DNA of 55,202 bases from Candidatus Rifleibacteriota bacterium (GCA_018818125.1 JAHISQ010000180.1:1-55202), one strand, 5' to 3'. Counted from the first letter of the stretch, positions 43,940-53,503 are shown. The notes: generated from the sequence alone by a model not told the origin. A program made the numbers and translations.

Positions 43940-46900
43940 ATGAGTTTCAGGGTCACCAGCTTTAGAGCCAATAGTTTCATCTGGATTCTGCCAGCATTTC
44001 TGATAATGCTGGCAGTTGCCGGATGCGAAATGGTCACCAGCAGCTCTGGTAACACTGGCGTTACGCCGCAAGCAGCGAAAAAACAAGGAATCTCAGGAAA
44101 AATAACCTCAGCGCAAACAATTTTGGCCAGCCTGTCAGTGCGACCTGAACAGACCGCAACCAACACTAATGGAGTTCCCGGAGCTAAAGTATGGCTGGAA
44201 GACAGCCCTGAATTCAAAGCCACCTCAGATGTAGATGGGATGTTTTTTATTGAAAACGCCCCCCCTGGAAACTATAGAATCGTTGCCAGTATCAAAGATC
44301 TTGACGACAAAATCTTTAAACAACGTTCTGACGTGTTCACCCTGGCTGAAGAAACAACAGACACTGGCACAATTCAACTGGTTGAAGCAAAAAAAGTCAT
44401 ACGCGGAACCCTCAGAGATTCAAACGGCAACCCGATAGTGAATGCTACTTTACGCCTGTGGGGCGAAATATTTCAACCCGATCTGAACGGTGTGTTTGTG
44501 ACTCCGCCGCTACCTGCCGATATTACCGAGGCTTTTATCAAAGTAGAAAGCGCCTTCGGCCTGAAGCCAATCACCTTTACCGGCTATTTTTCAGACAACT
44601 TCACTCCTGACCTTGAGTTGACTCTGGTAAAAATCGACAGCAGTGCCATTCCGCCGGTAATTCAGCTGAGCACCCCAAAATCAACCTTGGCACCAAGGGA
44701 ACAAATCAACTTTACTGTTACTGTTTCTGACCCTGACGAGCCAGATTTAAGCCAACGCCCGGTAGAATGGCAGGCTATCCATGGAATTCTTAACATCGAC
44801 ACAGACACGCGATCCGCAAGCTGGATTGCTCCTGACGACAACATAACCGCCACCATAACCGCCAGCATCACCGATTCAACCGGTCTTACTTCCCGCTCCA
44901 GCTTAACAATGCAGGTCGGTGTCGGCGGGGCGGGCAACCAGAGGCCGACAGTGGCAAATGTTCGGATTGAGAATGATGCTGATAACTTCAAAGTATCTTT
45001 CGATCTGGCAGACCTTGAAAACGACCTTATCGACATCAAAGTCTTTTATTCGACAGATTCGGGCGCAACTTTTCTGCAAACCTTGAATATTGTCGGTACA
45101 ACCAGTCAACTCGCCCCATTGCTGGCTCAATACATTATTTGGAAACCTGGCCTGGATGTTACAGCGCCAGCCCAGCAGGTAATTATACGAATCCTCCCGA
45201 GCGATTCCAGAGGAGATGGCGTTTATAAACAGTCCAGCCCCTTTGCGCTGAACACCAATAACGTTGCACCCCAGACTGCGCCAGCAAACTTTCAGGTCAT
45301 TGCCAGCAACAGCACAAACCTTGTCTCATGGGAACCTGCTGCCGGTGCCGATCATTACGATCTTTACTGGGGAAATTCTGCAGAAACAACCAGGGAAAAT
45401 GGGAACAAAATCTCTGATATTTCAAGTCCTTATCTGCATTCAGGACTGGTCAACGGCTTAAACTACTACTATCTTATTTATGCAGTTAACGTATGGGGCT
45501 CCTCACCGGTGTCAACAGTGGCTTCGGGCAGACCTCTACCGCCAGCGCCACTAACGCCAACTGGTCTGGCGGCTCAGGCCGCCACCACTTCGATCACCCT
45601 GACCTGGAACAGTGCTGAAGGTGCTTCAAGTTACCGCATCTACTGGTCAACCCAACCCGGAGTTAACAAAACTAATGGCACCATAATCGACAATGTTCAA
45701 TCGCCATACCATCATACCGGGCTTATTCACGACACAACCTGTTATTATGTTGTTTCTGCAGTGAATATAGGCGGTGAATCTTCTGAATCAACAGAAGTAT
45801 CGGGCAAAGTAGACTCTCAGCCGCCGCAGATAACCCTGTTGAATCCCAGCAACCAGAGCTACGGCAACGCTACCGCCACTAAATTGGCAATAACCTTTGA
45901 CGAACCAGTGTCTGCCGGTACCGGTCATATTTCCATCTACCGCGCCGACGGGGTTTTGCATGAAGAATTGGCAATTACCTCAGCAAACATATTGCTCAGC
46001 GGGGCTCAAATAACGATCACCCCTTCCAGCAATTTAACTGACGATACTTTTTATTACGTCTTAATTGGCTCAGAAGCGGTTCTAGACAGCTATGGCAACA
46101 AATTTGCCGGTTTAAACAATGCTACAGACTGGCGATTTAAGACAATGTTTGAATTTAACGAGACCATGCAATGGAATGTGACGACTGTTAATGCCTCGGC
46201 CGCCTGGAAATACTCTACAGGAGAAGGCGTCATTGTCGCCGTTATCGACACTGGCGTCGAAAGTTCACACCCGGAGCTTGCGGGTCAGCTTGTATCGGGT
46301 GGGTATGATCTCTTCAATGACGGAATTTTTCTGCAGGATGGCCTTGGTCACGGAACCCACGTTGCCGGAATCATCGCGGCCAGGAGCAAGAATTCCGGGG
46401 TAATCGGCATTGCTCCAAGATCAAAATTGTATATCTCAAAGGTTTTCAGCATGGCTGGTGTAAGCCCTTCAGCCGATGAGATGGTTAGTGCAATTCAGGA
46501 CGCCGTTAGCAATGGCGCCAAAGTTATAAACATGAGCATTGGCACAACCACTTTTAATTCTGTCTACGAAGATGTTGCTGCCTGGGCAAGGGCGCAGGGG
46601 GTTCTGATCTTTGCCGCCGCTGGAAATGATTCAAGCACTCTGTTGCGATATCTGGCCGCCTGCCCATCGGTGGTGGCAGTTGGAGCCACAGACCAGAATG
46701 ACGCACATCTGGCACTGTCTAACTACTCACCAGAACTGGATTACTCTGCCCCCGGAGAGCAAATTTTAAGCATCGCTCCTGGCGCTAGTTACGGGCAAAT
46801 GAGTGGCACATCAATGGCAACAGCACACGTATCTGCTCTGGCGGCGCTGATCTGGGCCAAAAACCCGGACTTTTCTCCGGAACAGGTATTAGACGCTATC

Positions 46901-47305
46901 ACCTATGGCGCGCTTGACCTCGGCGCCTCAGGCCGTGATTCGTACTTTGGATACGGCAGAATTGATGCTTTGAAATCTATTGGATTTGAACCTGGCATAA
47001 CAGAGCTAAGCGCCAGCTTAATGGCAAGTGCAAAAAGCGCTTTGCCAGGCAAGTCAGACTTTACCGCCACCGACTTCAAGCCAGGTGAGTTGCTGGTACG
47101 ATTGCAAGCAGGAAAATCTCTCAATGACGTCTTGCTTTCGGCACAGCTGGAAACCCTTGACATCAGACAGCTGAAAAGCTTTCAAACACCTGGCTTAGCG
47201 CTAATATCTGTTCCAGCTGGTCAAGAAATAGAAATTGGCAGGAAACTTCAGAACATTCCAGAAGTCGTCTACGCCGACCTGAATACCATTATCAGCTTCT
47301 ACTGA
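43940..47305 (+). CDS. Multidomain subtilisin-family lipoprotein with C-terminal I9-like domain
   Basis: A 1121-residue protein. Lipoprotein signal with lipobox LAVAGC, a carboxypeptidase-regulatory-like beta domain (about 74-150), Ig-like region (about 240-330), two fibronectin-III domains (about 443-625), a Big_5-like domain (about 632-745) and an S8 peptidase: Asp near 769 (AVIDTGVE), His near 804 (GHGTHVAGI), Asn in AAAGND, Ser near 957 (GTSMATAHVSAL). The last 75 residues (PGELLVRLQ...VPAGQEIE...VVYADLN) resemble the I9 propeptide, which normally precedes the protease domain. It ends the EPS locus and is probably an envelope-anchored protease. Confidence 0.87.
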   Translation: MSFRVTSFRANSFIWILPAFLIMLAVAGCEMVTSSSGNTGVTPQAAKKQGISGKITSAQTILASLSVRPEQTATNTNGVPGAKVWLEDSPEFKATSDVDGMFFIENAPPGNYRIVASIKDLDDKIFKQRSDVFTLAEETTDTGTIQLVEAKKVIRGTLRDSNGNPIVNATLRLWGEIFQPDLNGVFVTPPLPADITEAFIKVESAFGLKPITFTGYFSDNFTPDLELTLVKIDSSAIPPVIQLSTPKSTLAPREQINFTVTVSDPDEPDLSQRPVEWQAIHGILNIDTDTRSASWIAPDDNITATITASITDSTGLTSRSSLTMQVGVGGAGNQRPTVANVRIENDADNFKVSFDLADLENDLIDIKVFYSTDSGATFLQTLNIVGTTSQLAPLLAQYIIWKPGLDVTAPAQQVIIRILPSDSRGDGVYKQSSPFALNTNNVAPQTAPANFQVIASNSTNLVSWEPAAGADHYDLYWGNSAETTRENGNKISDISSPYLHSGLVNGLNYYYLIYAVNVWGSSPVSTVASGRPLPPAPLTPTGLAAQAATTSITLTWNSAEGASSYRIYWSTQPGVNKTNGTIIDNVQSPYHHTGLIHDTTCYYVVSAVNIGGESSESTEVSGKVDSQPPQITLLNPSNQSYGNATATKLAITFDEPVSAGTGHISIYRADGVLHEELAITSANILLSGAQITITPSSNLTDDTFYYVLIGSEAVLDSYGNKFAGLNNATDWRFKTMFEFNETMQWNVTTVNASAAWKYSTGEGVIVAVIDTGVESSHPELAGQLVSGGYDLFNDGIFLQDGLGHGTHVAGIIAARSKNSGVIGIAPRSKLYISKVFSMAGVSPSADEMVSAIQDAVSNGAKVINMSIGTTTFNSVYEDVAAWARAQGVLIFAAAGNDSSTLLRYLAACPSVVAVGATDQNDAHLALSNYSPELDYSAPGEQILSIAPGASYGQMSGTSMATAHVSALAALIWAKNPDFSPEQVLDAITYGALDLGASGRDSYFGYGRIDALKSIGFEPGITELSASLMASAKSALPGKSDFTATDFKPGELLVRLQAGKSLNDVLLSAQLETLDIRQLKSFQTPGLALISVPAGQEIEIGRKLQNIPEVVYADLNTIISFY

Positions 47306-47327
47306 ACTTAGCTTTTCAATCAACCTG

Positions 47328-47939
47328 TTATTTGGCAGCAGGTTGCTCAACCTGACAATTTTGTACATAGGCGGCAAAAATACCGGTCAACTCACCTGTG
47401 GCTGCGGCAAGATCATCATTTACTACAATGTGCTGATACTGGTCGCGATAATCAAGCTCTTTGCGGGCATTTTCGAGGCGATGCCGCAAAGAATGTTCGC
47501 TATCCATGTTCCGTTTACGAATTCGGCTTTCAAGTTCATCAAAATTTGGCGGCAAAATAAAAATCATTATCGATTCCGGGTATTCATCGCGAATTTTCAT
47601 AGCACCCTGAACGTCGATGTTCAATATAACATGCCGGCCAGCATCAAGATTAGCAGCAAGAAATCGGCGTGGAGTTCCGTAGTAGTTGCCATGAACAAAC
47701 GCCCACTCGGCGAAATCATTGCGCTCAATTGACTTCTCAAATTCTTCGGCGGTGCAGAAAAAGTATTCCTGACCGTTGGTTTCGCCGCCGCGGGGGGCTC
47801 GCGAAGTTGTAGAGATAGAATAAACAACAGCCGGCGCAAACTTACTGACAATTGAATTGCACAGCACGGTCTTGCCGACCCCGGAAGGTCCGGAAACAAT
47901 GAAAAGATATCCCTTTCGGGTTGTTTGAGTTGCGTTCAT
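47328..47939 (-). CDS. gmk: Guanylate kinase
   Basis: A 203-residue guanylate kinase: P-loop FIVSGPSGVGKTVLC, ISTTSRAPRGGETNGQEYFF (GMP-binding), FAEWAFVHGNYYGTP, VILNIDVQGAMKIRDEYP and IRKRNMDSEHSLRHRLENA. Phosphorylates GMP to GDP. All functional motifs are present, normal length. Co-directional with gpmI upstream (7-nt gap), convergent with the subtilase gene. Confidence 0.95.
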   Translation of the reverse strand: MNATQTTRKGYLFIVSGPSGVGKTVLCNSIVSKFAPAVVYSISTTSRAPRGGETNGQEYFFCTAEEFEKSIERNDFAEWAFVHGNYYGTPRRFLAANLDAGRHVILNIDVQGAMKIRDEYPESIMIFILPPNFDELESRIRKRNMDSEHSLRHRLENARKELDYRDQYQHIVVNDDLAAATGELTGIFAAYVQNCQVEQPAAK

Positions 47940-47946
47940 CTCTAGA

Positions 47947-49485
47947 CTATTTCTTACGGGTAATTAGTGACTGGCCAGTCATGGCCACCGGTTTATCAAT
48001 ACCAAGAAGTTCAAGCACAGTTGGGGCAAGATCACAAAGTCTGCCTTCAGGCTTTAGTTCATAAGAAACTCTTGACAAAAGACAGCATGGTACCGGGTTA
48101 ACTGTATGTTCGGTAAAGGGTTCGCCAGTCTCAGTGTCTACCATCTGTTCAGCATTGCCGTGGTCTGCAGTGATAATGCACTCATAACCCAGTTCATAGG
48201 CCACGGGAATTGCCTTTGCCATCACACAGTCAACCGTGGTAACCGCTTTGATGGCAGCTTCCATGATTCCAGTGTGGCCAACCATATCGCAATTAGCAAA
48301 GTTAACCATTATAAACGGATATTTCTGGGTGCGAAGCTTTTCAATAAGATATTCGCCAACTTCGAATGCAGACATTTCAGGTTTGAGATCGTAGGTTTTA
48401 ACCTTTGGGCTGGCTACCATGTGACGATCTTCGAGCGCAAAAGGAGGTTCGTGGCCACCATTGGTAAAATAGGTAACGTGCGCATACTTTTCAGTTTCAG
48501 CAAGACGCAACTGCGCAATATTGTTTTCGGCAAGAACCCTGCCAAGCACATTGTCGAGGTGCTGTTGCGCAAAAATTTCCGGAAAGCTAAATTCATCTGA
48601 ATAATGGGTAAAGCTCAGATAATCGACATGCATTTCCTTGCACTTGAATTCTTCGAATTCCGGCGAAGTAAACACTCTGCTGATCTGACGCATACGATCG
48701 GCTCTAAAATTAAAAGAAAGAATAGTATCACCATCGTTTATAGTGGCAACTGGCTCGCCATTGGCTTCGATAACGACAGGGATAACAAATTCATCGGTCA
48801 CATTAACCTTGTAAGAGGCTTCCATGGCCAGAACCGGGTCGGTGGCACGATTTCCCACGCCATGAACCATTGCCAGATATGCTTTTTCGACTCTTTCCCA
48901 GCGATTATCGCGATCCATAGCATAATACCGCCCAGAAATCGAGGCGATACGTCCAACACCAAGCTCCTTGGTCTCATCGACCAGGTCACTAATAAAATGC
49001 ACGCCGCTGGTAGGCGAGGTGTCTCGACCATCTGTAAAGGCGTGAATAAAGACATTGCTCAGTCCCTGGGCCTTGGCCAGTTTTAAAAGAGCGCTGATAT
49101 GAGTGATGTGGCTGTGAACGCCGCCATCAGAAACTAGTCCATAAAGATGCAGCGCTTTGCCCGATTTTTTGAGCCGTGCAAAAGCTTCAAGCATCGTTTT
49201 GTTTTCAAAAAATGATCCGTCTTCTATTGCCAGATTGATGCGGGTAATATCCTGGTAAACAACTCGCCCGGCGCCTATATTAAGGTGCCCAACTTCAGAG
49301 TTACCCATCTGCCCTTCTGGCAGACCAACATCAAGTCCCGATGCACCAAGTGATGAACAGGGACGTTCTTTGAGCAGCTTGTTTATGAACTCCGGGTTGG
49401 CCGAGTAAATGGCATTGCCTTCAGTGGCTTTGGAAATGCCAAAGCCATCGAGAATTACCAACAGGACTTTTGATTTTGCTTCCAT
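47947..49485 (-). CDS. gpmI: 2,3-bisphosphoglycerate-independent phosphoglycerate mutase
   Basis: A 512-residue GpmI: VLLVILDGFGISK (first metal Asp), GQMGNSEVGHLNIGAGR with the catalytic Ser, DGGVHSHITHI, HAFTDGRDTSP, SISGRYYAMDRDNRWER, FNFRADRMRQI, ITADHGNAEQM and TEHTVNPVP. Interconverts 3- and 2-phosphoglycerate in glycolysis, manganese-dependent. Typical length. Directly upstream of gmk. Confidence 0.96.
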   Translation of the reverse strand: MEAKSKVLLVILDGFGISKATEGNAIYSANPEFINKLLKERPCSSLGASGLDVGLPEGQMGNSEVGHLNIGAGRVVYQDITRINLAIEDGSFFENKTMLEAFARLKKSGKALHLYGLVSDGGVHSHITHISALLKLAKAQGLSNVFIHAFTDGRDTSPTSGVHFISDLVDETKELGVGRIASISGRYYAMDRDNRWERVEKAYLAMVHGVGNRATDPVLAMEASYKVNVTDEFVIPVVIEANGEPVATINDGDTILSFNFRADRMRQISRVFTSPEFEEFKCKEMHVDYLSFTHYSDEFSFPEIFAQQHLDNVLGRVLAENNIAQLRLAETEKYAHVTYFTNGGHEPPFALEDRHMVASPKVKTYDLKPEMSAFEVGEYLIEKLRTQKYPFIMVNFANCDMVGHTGIMEAAIKAVTTVDCVMAKAIPVAYELGYECIITADHGNAEQMVDTETGEPFTEHTVNPVPCCLLSRVSYELKPEGRLCDLAPTVLELLGIDKPVAMTGQSLITRKK

Positions 49486-49632
49486 TTTTCAAACCTTGAA
49501 AAAAATTGAGAATACTTCAGGGTTGCCGGATTATAACCGCGCAGCCATAGATATGTCAAATTTTAGCCTGCAGAGGCGTTATCAGTGCCGTCAACGTTGA
49601 CTTTCCCAGCTGGCTCTGGTAATAATCAGTTT

Positions 49633-50238
49633 ATGATAATCGCAGGACTGGGAAATCCCGGAAAAGAATATGAAAACACCCGGCACAACGCCGGCTTCTG
49701 GGCAGCAGACTCCATTGCTGCCAGATTCAGAGTTGATCTAAGCCATCGCCAGCACCATGCTCTCACTGGTCAGTTGCTTTTGCGCGGAGAATCACACATC
49801 CTGGTAAAGCCGCAGACTTTCATGAATCTTTCCGGAGAAGCCATTGCCGGTCTGATGTTAGAAAACGACATTTCACCGGAAGAACTGCTGGTAATCATCG
49901 ACGATATAAATCTGCCCGCCGGAAAAATTAGAATCAGAGCTTGTGGCAGTGATGGCGGACACAACGGCCTGAAGTCGATCATCAGTCACATCGGCCGTAA
50001 CTTTTGGCGCCTGCGCATCGGAGTTGGACAACCCGTCAGCAAAGAAGATACCACTCACAACAAGCTGGTTTCACATGTGTTAGGTACAGTCTCAGCTGAC
50101 GAGATGGCACTTTTCAACCTTGTCCTCACAGAAATACCAGATATGGCAGCACTCTGGCTTCTGGGTATGGGCAACAAAGCAATGACCCGCTACAATGGCA
50201 TAGATTTTTCACAGCCTGCTCCGGAGCCAATGGACTGA
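49633..50238 (+). CDS. pth: Peptidyl-tRNA hydrolase
   Basis: A 201-residue Pth: IIAGLGNPGKEYENTRHNAGF with the catalytic His, VKPQTFMNLSGEAI, VIIDDINLPAGKIRIR, GGHNGLKSII and FWRLRIGVGQP. Recycles peptidyl-tRNA released from stalled ribosomes. Start placed at the ATG at 49633, because the family starts with this beta strand; the longer frame to 49585 adds 16 unrelated residues. Confidence 0.94.
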   Translation: MIIAGLGNPGKEYENTRHNAGFWAADSIAARFRVDLSHRQHHALTGQLLLRGESHILVKPQTFMNLSGEAIAGLMLENDISPEELLVIIDDINLPAGKIRIRACGSDGGHNGLKSIISHIGRNFWRLRIGVGQPVSKEDTTHNKLVSHVLGTVSADEMALFNLVLTEIPDMAALWLLGMGNKAMTRYNGIDFSQPAPEPMD

Positions 50239-50303
50239 ACTATCTGGCCGGCACTTTCTGGATCTGCCATAAACAAGATTTCCACTCTTAATTAATGCAG
50301 CTA

Positions 50304-50332
50304 TTGCAATATATATCTGGCTGCTTTATAAT
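50304..50332 (+). promoter_or_regulatory. Strong sigma70-type promoter of the cheC operon
   Basis: TTGCAA at 50304-50309, a 17-nt spacer and a perfect TATAAT at 50327-50332, 33 nt before the cheC ATG. The operon is thus read by the main sigma factor, not by the motility sigma factor it encodes. Confidence 0.8.
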
Positions 50333-50364
50333 AGGCTCTGATTTGTAACTGACCGAGGTCGCTA

Positions 50365-50982
50365 ATGGAAGATGTCACTACCCTAACCAAAATTCAGCTC
50401 GACGCCCTCAGAGAAGTCGGCAACATTGGCTCTGGCAACGCAGCCAGTGCTTTGGCGCAGTTTCTCAACCGCAAAATCGATATGGCAGTGCCAACGGCTA
50501 CCATTCTCGATTTCAAAGACATTCCAACTATCCTTGGTGGGCCCTCCACCCTGGTAATGGGAATATTCCTCAAGGTTCTCGGCGAAATATCAGGGCGCTT
50601 TCTGTTGCTGATACCTGCCCAAACGTCAATAAAGCTGTTGAGGACTCTGATTCCAGGCTGTGAAATCGACGATCCTCTTAATATGGGTGAGATGGAAAGC
50701 TCATGCATGCGCGAGGTTGGCAACATTCTTGCCGGTGCATTTCTCAACGCGCTTTCAGCTCTTACTCAAACTCCTATGCTTAATTCTCTGCCCTCAATGA
50801 CCTACGACATGGCCGGCGCCATGATTGACAACGTTATTGCCGAGATGACAGCAGTGAGCGACAAGGTCTTGATGATCGAAACTTCGTTCATTGAGAGCGA
50901 AGAAGACTTGAAAATTCATATTTTTCTGTTGCCTGAACCAAAATCTCTCATGCTGTTATTACACAAGATCGGAGTCAACTAA
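50365..50982 (+). CDS. cheC: CheC-family chemotaxis phosphatase
   Basis: A 205-residue CheC: two phosphatase centres with the D/S-x3-E-x2-N pattern are intact, LDALREVGNIGSGNAAS near residue 15 and SSCMREVGNILAGAFLNAL near 115. CheC dephosphorylates CheY-P and is stimulated by CheD. The CheC-CheD gene pair is adjacent here (3-nt gap). First gene of an operon with cheD, a small membrane protein and a sigma factor. Confidence 0.93.
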   Translation: MEDVTTLTKIQLDALREVGNIGSGNAASALAQFLNRKIDMAVPTATILDFKDIPTILGGPSTLVMGIFLKVLGEISGRFLLLIPAQTSIKLLRTLIPGCEIDDPLNMGEMESSCMREVGNILAGAFLNALSALTQTPMLNSLPSMTYDMAGAMIDNVIAEMTAVSDKVLMIETSFIESEEDLKIHIFLLPEPKSLMLLLHKIGVN

Positions 50983-50985
50983 GGC

Positions 50986-51474
50986 ATGTCTGTTGTCATT
51001 CCGGTCGGCATGGGTGAGCTAAAGGTAGCCAGAAGCCCTGAAACATTAGTTGTTTATGGCATTGGCTCCTGCATTATCGTCTCTTTGTATGACACCAAAA
51101 GCAAGGTTGGCGGTATCGCACACATTATGCTTCCTGACTCCAGCGGAATTGCCAAGGAACGGCTCAACCCGAACAAGTTTGCCGACACTGCAATACCGGC
51201 TCTGTATGATGCGATCAAAGGTGAAAGCGGCGTATTTAAAGCGAACCTGCACGCAAAAATCATTGGTGGCTCCGAAATGTTTCCGCCAACTGAAGACTAC
51301 GAAAACAATATCGGCCGGGATAATACAGCTGCTGTTAAAATAGCTCTCAAAAAAATGGGGTTTCCACTTATCGCTGAAGACACCGGCGGCAAAAGAGGAC
51401 GATCCATAGAATTTGTCCTTGAATCTGGCTTGATCATGCTATCCATTCTTGGCGAAGAACCAAGGGAATTATAA
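50986..51474 (+). CDS. cheD: CheD chemoreceptor glutamine deamidase
   Basis: A 162-residue CheD: VYGIGSCIIVSLYD with the catalytic Cys, GGIAHIMLPDS with the His, then HAKIIGGSEMF and a late AEDTGGKRGRSIEF. Deamidates glutamines on methyl-accepting receptors and binds CheC. Normal length. It begins 3 nt after cheC and ends directly against the next gene. Confidence 0.94.
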   Translation: MSVVIPVGMGELKVARSPETLVVYGIGSCIIVSLYDTKSKVGGIAHIMLPDSSGIAKERLNPNKFADTAIPALYDAIKGESGVFKANLHAKIIGGSEMFPPTEDYENNIGRDNTAAVKIALKKMGFPLIAEDTGGKRGRSIEFVLESGLIMLSILGEEPREL

Positions 51475-51837
51475 ATGACACGATTATCCTTGTTAATGGG
51501 CTTATTCATGGCGGTAACCGTAACCGGCATAGTTGTGTTGCTCGCGGTTATGGGCAATGTAAGTTCAAGCACCTTGATTTATCGTAGCTGTGTAATATTT
51601 TTTATTTTTGGAGCGCTTGGAACCGTTCTCGGCAGCTTTTTAGAAATACTGCTGTTGCCGGCTTCAACTGAAAAAGAGACCGAGAAACTCAAACAAGAGC
51701 TTTTAATTGAAGATTCTGAGCTGCAGGCAGAGCTTGGTGATCTTCTTGACGAAGATATAAATTCTAAGAGATCTGAAACTTATGGCACCCCTACCGATGG
51801 GGCATGGCAGAATGAGAATTCTGCTACCGTCTCATAA
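51475..51837 (+). CDS. Small membrane protein between cheD and the sigma gene
   Basis: A 120-residue protein with two hydrophobic helices (LLMGLFMAVTVTGIVVLLAV and CVIFFIFGALGTVLGSFLEI) and an acidic cytoplasmic tail (EKETEKLKQELLIEDSELQ..., later LGDLLDEDIN). No family recognised. The ATG directly follows the cheD stop, so the two are co-translated. The place between cheD and a motility sigma factor suggests a role in motility control; nothing in the sequence proves it. Confidence 0.7.
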   Translation: MTRLSLLMGLFMAVTVTGIVVLLAVMGNVSSSTLIYRSCVIFFIFGALGTVLGSFLEILLLPASTEKETEKLKQELLIEDSELQAELGDLLDEDINSKRSETYGTPTDGAWQNENSATVS

Positions 51838-51861
51838 GGCAGCCAGACACGGAGGGATGAT

Positions 51862-52701
51862 GTGAACAAAGAACTTCTGGTAGGAAACGAATCGCAGGAA
51901 ATTACTGATCCCAAGCTGAAAGCCCGCTTACAGGACGAAGAGGACCAGAGCCTCTGGGAACAGTATAAGGTCAACCATGATCAGCGCATCAAGGATGCCT
52001 TGATCATGAAATACGCGTCATTCGTCAAATACGTTGCCGGACGCATAGCGGTCAACCTGCCCAGCAACGTCGAATTCGACGACCTGGTCAGCTATGGCAT
52101 TCTTGGTTTGATCGATGCCATCGACAAATACGATTCTGGCCGCAACGTCAAATTCAAGACTTACGCAAAGACCCGTATTCGCGGAGCTATTTTCGATGAA
52201 CTGCGCGTCCTCGACTGGACACCCAGATCTATTCGCCAGAAAGCCCGAAAGCTTGAAAAGGCCTATGCAAAACTCGAAGGAAAACTCGGTCGCGATGCCC
52301 GCGACGAGGAAATCGCCGAGTATCTCAGCATAGATATTTCTGAACTGCACAAGCTGTTTGACGAAACCAAAAAATCGTTACTGCTGTCGCTCGATGAAAT
52401 TTTTTATGACGACGAAGAAGGCTCTTCACGCTTCGACTTCATCGAAGATCAGAAGAGTGACAACCCGCAAAGCAAGATTGAAGAAGCCGAAGCGAAAAAG
52501 ATTCTGGCCGACGCAATCTCCAAGCTTTCTGACCGCGAACGCATGGTTATTACCCTTTACTACTATGAAGAGTTAACTTCCAAAGAAATCGGCAAGATCC
52601 TGGGAGTCTCAGACTCGCGAGTTTCGCAGCTGCACACCAAGGCAATACTGCGCCTGCGCGGGCGACTCAGCCGAATCAAGGAAGCATTGATGCAAGGCTA
52701 A
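51862..52701 (+). CDS. fliA: FliA/WhiG-family sigma factor (sigma 28)
   Basis: A 279-residue sigma factor with regions 2, 3 and 4: KYVAGRIAVNLPSNVEFDDLVSYGILGLIDAIDKYD (split here as residues about 52-92), FKTYAKTRIRGAIFDELR, WTPRSIRQKARKLEKAYAKL (region 3) and SDRERMVITLYYYEELTSKEIGKIL with VSDSRVSQLHTKAI (region 4). This is the FliA/WhiG group, which reads flagellar and chemotaxis promoters. GTG start with GGAGGG 6-8 nt upstream. Last gene of the cheC operon, followed by a strong terminator. Confidence 0.94.
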   Translation: MNKELLVGNESQEITDPKLKARLQDEEDQSLWEQYKVNHDQRIKDALIMKYASFVKYVAGRIAVNLPSNVEFDDLVSYGILGLIDAIDKYDSGRNVKFKTYAKTRIRGAIFDELRVLDWTPRSIRQKARKLEKAYAKLEGKLGRDARDEEIAEYLSIDISELHKLFDETKKSLLLSLDEIFYDDEEGSSRFDFIEDQKSDNPQSKIEEAEAKKILADAISKLSDRERMVITLYYYEELTSKEIGKILGVSDSRVSQLHTKAILRLRGRLSRIKEALMQG

Positions 52702-52721
52702 GGCTTCCTTGCCCCGCACGT

Positions 52722-52766
52722 AAAAATCGGCGCCGGTTCGTTTATCGAAACCGGCGCCGATTTTTT
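52722..52766 (+). terminator. Rho-independent terminator of the cheC-sigma operon
   Basis: AAAAATCGGCGCCGGTTCG, loop TTTAT, CGAAACCGGCGCCGATTTTTT: a long GC-rich stem with one bulged A, ending in a T tract, 21 nt after the sigma-gene stop. Confidence 0.92.
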
Positions 52767-52770
52767 ATGC

Positions 52771-52813
52771 AAACAAAAACGGGTTACCGTTTACCGGTAA
52801 CCCGCCTTTGTTT
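52771..52813 (-). terminator. Terminator of the HAMP-protein gene
   Basis: CGGGTTACCG (52780-52789) pairs with CGGTAACCCG (52795-52804); on the minus strand the stem is followed by TTTTTGTTTGC. Located 15 nt past the minus-strand gene's stop, in the convergent region. Confidence 0.8.
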
Positions 52814-52828
52814 GCCGACCCCTGTTTT

Positions 52829-53461
52829 TCAGGTGTTCTCTTTTGCATCCTCGACTTCTTCGTCGAGCTCAATAACAACACTGGTATTACTATCAACGCC
52901 AGCGCCTTCAATTTTAAACTGTTTGATCAGCTCACTGAGTTCGGCAGCATTGGCTGCCAGCAGCTTGAATTTGTCGTCACTTTCGAGGCCGTCGAGTTTT
53001 ATAGCGATATCATCAGAGAGCGTCTTGGCCTTGGCCAGAGTTACTCTGAACTTCTTAAGAAGTTCATTCAGGGCCACAGCCAACTCTTTGAGATTATCAT
53101 TTCGGCGCAGACTTACCTCAAAGGTGAGATCGCCGTCGCTGATTCGTTTGATGCTTTTTTCGAGCTTATAAGCTGGACCAGCGGTTTGGTGCGAATACAT
53201 CACACTGACGATAAACACTATGATCACGTTTACAAATATCAATACCATCAGACGTGGCCAGAACTCGGTTACAAAATGCTGCAGAGTCGCTGAAAGACTA
53301 CGTGCTTCAACCAGAGTTGTGCTGGTTGAGACAAAATACGAACCCAGCACGTATATGTTGCAGGCCGTAATGACCGCAACCAGAAAGGCCAGAAGCAGAA
53401 TCGTTCCGGCAAACTTGCTCTGCATATCTTTTGCAATAAAATAATTCTTACGCTGGCTCAA
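52829..53461 (-). CDS. HAMP-domain membrane protein
   Basis: A 210-residue protein with two membrane helices (AGTILLLAFLVAVITACNIYVL near 17-40 and LMVLIFVNVIIVFIVSVMY near 70-90), a short periplasmic loop and a HAMP-like segment (HQTAGPAYKLEKSIKRISDGD, then LTFEVSLRRNDN and a helix ELAVALNELL). After HAMP only a helical, acidic tail follows, with no kinase, cyclase or receptor signalling domain. It may be a receptor-like adaptor. Ribosome site GGAGGG precedes the ATG and a near-consensus promoter lies at 53504-53532. Confidence 0.8.
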   Translation of the reverse strand: MSQRKNYFIAKDMQSKFAGTILLLAFLVAVITACNIYVLGSYFVSTSTTLVEARSLSATLQHFVTEFWPRLMVLIFVNVIIVFIVSVMYSHQTAGPAYKLEKSIKRISDGDLTFEVSLRRNDNLKELAVALNELLKKFRVTLAKAKTLSDDIAIKLDGLESDDKFKLLAANAAELSELIKQFKIEGAGVDSNTSVVIELDEEVEDAKENT

Positions 53462-53503
53462 GTTTGAACCCTCCTGAGAGGCAAATATCTTTATACTCAG
53501 ACC

